The notes beneath the pieces were generated by a model, which was not told where the DNA came from, did not search any database, and saw nothing but the letters and a program-made list of their open reading frames with translations. 16,270 nucleotides of DNA from an uncultured Johnsonella sp. (GTDB taxonomy: Bacteria; Bacillota; Clostridia; Lachnospirales; Lachnospiraceae). Below are positions 15,424 through 16,270 of this stretch, piece after piece. Each line of letters opens with the position of its first letter. The first letter of the stretch is position 1. The translations under genes and the position numbers were made by a program. The stretch is from contig CAJPUK010000040.1 in assembly GCA_905373785.1 (NCBI GenBank), forward strand, positions 1 through 16,270. Reading direction: 5' to 3'.

Positions 15424-15454
15424 ATTTTAACACTCCCCCTTAAGGGAATGTCAA
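15424..15454 (-). promoter_or_regulatory. MerR-type promoter with 19-bp spacer and dyad, reading toward the choline operon
   Basis: Minus-strand TTGACA (15454-15449, perfect -35) and TAAAAT (15429-15424, one mismatch) are separated by 19 bp. The spacer contains the dyad CCCTTAAGGG (15437-15446), offset toward the -35 as in known MerR-family operators such as the mer promoter. MerR activators need exactly this overlong spacer and dyad. Transcription would start near 15417, giving a leader of about 320 bases before the permease gene. No MerR gene is visible in the window. Confidence 0.6.
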
Positions 15455-15650
15455 TAAGTATTATGATAATTTTGCATTTTTTATTCAATTAAAAGTAAAC
15501 ATGATAATTATTACTATTACTTTAATTCTTAAATATCTTTTATCAGCACAATATTTTTATTATTTTTTGAATACATTATAATTATCACTTTATTAATGTT
15601 TATCTTATAATAAAGCTGATTATTTGTAGAATAGGTCAGAATAAGCCGTT

Positions 15651-15835
15651 GTTACAGTTCAGGTAGTCGGATATATCTATGTATAATATGCTAAATGAAA
15701 GCTCGCTTTCAGGCACATATTATACATAGATATATAACAGGCTACTGTCGACATTCATCTTCGTCTGATTTATAAATAAGGTTAAACATTTTTAGGTTGT
15801 TTTGACGAAGATGAATGAGCTACCTGAACTGTAAC
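15651..15835. mobile_element. MITE-like element with 16-bp terminal inverted repeats and 8-bp target duplication
   Basis: A 185-bp element bounded by a perfect inverted repeat: GTTACAGTTCAGGTAG at 15651-15666 and its exact complement at 15820-15835. The 8-bp sequence AAGCCGTT flanks both sides directly (15643-15650 and 15836-15843), as expected for a target-site duplication after transposition. It has no open frame long enough for a transposase. Inside are a 20-bp perfect stem (15671-15690 with 15716-15735), within it a 7-bp stem (15696-15702 with 15705-15711), and a 14-bp stem (15752-15765 with 15804-15817). This nested folding makes it a non-autonomous transposable element or a structured RNA that moved by one. 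Transposase family unknown. Confidence 0.78.
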
Positions 15836-15874
15836 AAGCCGTTACTTTATTTGCCTATAAACCTACAGTAATAC

Positions 15875-15903
15875 TTGCTTATACATTTATAGTATTATAT
15901 AAT
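15875..15903 (+). promoter_or_regulatory. Sigma-70-type promoter of the Rrf2-family gene
   Basis: TTGCTT (15875-15880), a 17-bp spacer and perfect TATAAT (15898-15903). The start would be near 15910, about 43 bases before the ATG at 15953, which has a GGAGG site. The MITE-like element ends 40 bp upstream and may affect it. Confidence 0.65.
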
Positions 15904-15952
15904 AATGAAAAATATAACAATATAAAATAATTAAAAGTAACACGGAGGAACT

Positions 15953-16270
15953 ATGAAGATATCTACCAAAGGGCGATATGCGCTTAGAATAATGATAGAT
16001 TTGGCAAAGCATCAAAGCGATGATTTTGTAACCTTAAAAGATATAGCCAATCGTCAGGAAATGTCGGAAAAATATCTGGAAAGTATCATCAAGGTTTTAG
16101 TTAAAAATCAAATTTTAGTAGGACTTAGGGGTAAAGGCGGCGGCTATAAACTCACAAAACCTGTTGAAGAATATACGGTATGGGATATACTTAATGTTTC
16201 AGAAGACCATCTTTTGATCGTAGATGACTCGCTTATGCACAATAAATCTGTATTAAATGATTCAGACAAG
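15953..16270 (+). CDS. Rrf2-family transcriptional regulator (partial, C-terminus beyond window)
   Basis: N-terminal 106 residues of an Rrf2-family DNA-binding protein. The family opening MKISTKGRYALRIMIDLA is followed by a winged helix-turn-helix (VTLKDIANRQEMSEKYLESIIKVL) and the wing LRGKGGGYKL. IscR, NsrR and RirA ligate Fe-S clusters through Cys near residues 92-106, but no Cys occurs in the visible part, so this may be a cluster-free member such as CymR; the missing end could still change that. Divergent from the choline operon. The target is not shown and it need not control the operon. ATG with CGGAGG upstream. Confidence 0.92.
   Translation, partial: MKISTKGRYALRIMIDLAKHQSDDFVTLKDIANRQEMSEKYLESIIKVLVKNQILVGLRGKGGGYKLTKPVEEYTVWDILNVSEDHLLIVDDSLMHNKSVLNDSDK

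Larger units (their letters stand above)
15100..15952. other. Divergent intergenic region, 853 bp, A+T-rich, no credible gene
   Basis: Separates the minus-strand choline operon from the plus-strand Rrf2-type gene. It holds, from left to right: a leader with two identical 20-mers, candidate operon promoters near 15208-15238 and 15424-15454, a long A+T-rich stretch, a MITE-like element at 15651-15835, and the Rrf2 promoter at 15875-15903. A short minus-strand open frame near 15303-15488 shows no ribosome binding site and no known protein. Confidence 0.8.

Noticed and set aside
15303..15488. Minus-strand open frame of 61 codons in the intergenic region
   Set aside because: No ribosome binding site, A+T-rich composition, hydrophobic translation with no known family, and it spans the MerR-type promoter; treated as noncoding.
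15651..15835. CRISPR array or attachment site
   Set aside because: There are no regularly spaced direct repeats; the pattern is inverted repeats with a target duplication, and no integrase gene is present.

Overview
The window is most of a choline-utilisation bacterial microcompartment (BMC) locus of the glycyl-radical type (GRM2, 'type I' cut cluster with a short, ~846-residue choline TMA-lyase). The organism is not named by the sequence. Low-GC DNA, strong GGAGG ribosome binding sites, several TTG/GTG starts and the overall gene set suggest a fermentative Firmicute of the Clostridia, probably Lachnospiraceae-like; this is inference from style, not a match.

Layout. Everything from about 15.1 kb down to base 1 lies on the minus strand and reads as one long operon, with gaps mostly below 60 bp and several overlaps. 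In transcription order: a ten-helix DMT/EamA permease; an 88-residue winged-helix-like protein; two BMC-H shell hexamers; a CoA-acylating aldehyde dehydrogenase paralog whose catalytic Cys is Ser (CutB position); choline TMA-lyase CutC; a 188-bp structured gap; CutC-activating enzyme CutD; a permuted EutS/PduU/CutR shell protein; an EutP-like P-loop protein; an EutT-like protein without its metal motif; EutJ chaperone; a GrpU-like BMC protein with a pore-loop Cys; the pentamer EutN/CutN; PduS-like Fe-S flavoprotein; PduT-like BMC-T with Cys38; EutQ; a BMC-H with a ~130-residue tail; and a second aldehyde dehydrogenase (CutF position, catalytic Cys present) that runs off the left edge with an unusual Cys-containing tail. 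The right edge holds a divergent plus-strand Rrf2-family regulator, also truncated.

How it works (established for the families). A transporter may bring in choline or move product. CutD uses S-adenosylmethionine and an Fe-S cluster to put a glycyl radical on CutC Gly821. CutC splits choline to trimethylamine and acetaldehyde, and a CoA-acylating aldehyde dehydrogenase turns acetaldehyde into acetyl-CoA inside the shell. The shell is built from three BMC-H/BMC-H-like hexamers, a permuted hexamer, a trimer and a pentamer. Phosphotransacetylase and alcohol dehydrogenase, usual partners, are not in the window and may lie past the left edge.

Points that stand out: a probable pseudoenzyme aldehyde dehydrogenase next to CutC; three Fe-S-type proteins (PduS-like, PduT-like with Cys38, GrpU-like with Cys67) clustered in a B12-independent compartment, which could carry electrons across the shell, perhaps to CutD; degenerate EutT- and EutP-like proteins; a MerR-type 19-bp-spacer promoter about 320 bp before the first gene, with two identical 20-mers in the leader; a nested inverted repeat between cutC and cutD; and an intergenic 185-bp MITE-like element with perfect 16-bp terminal inverted repeats, an 8-bp target duplication and nested internal hairpins.
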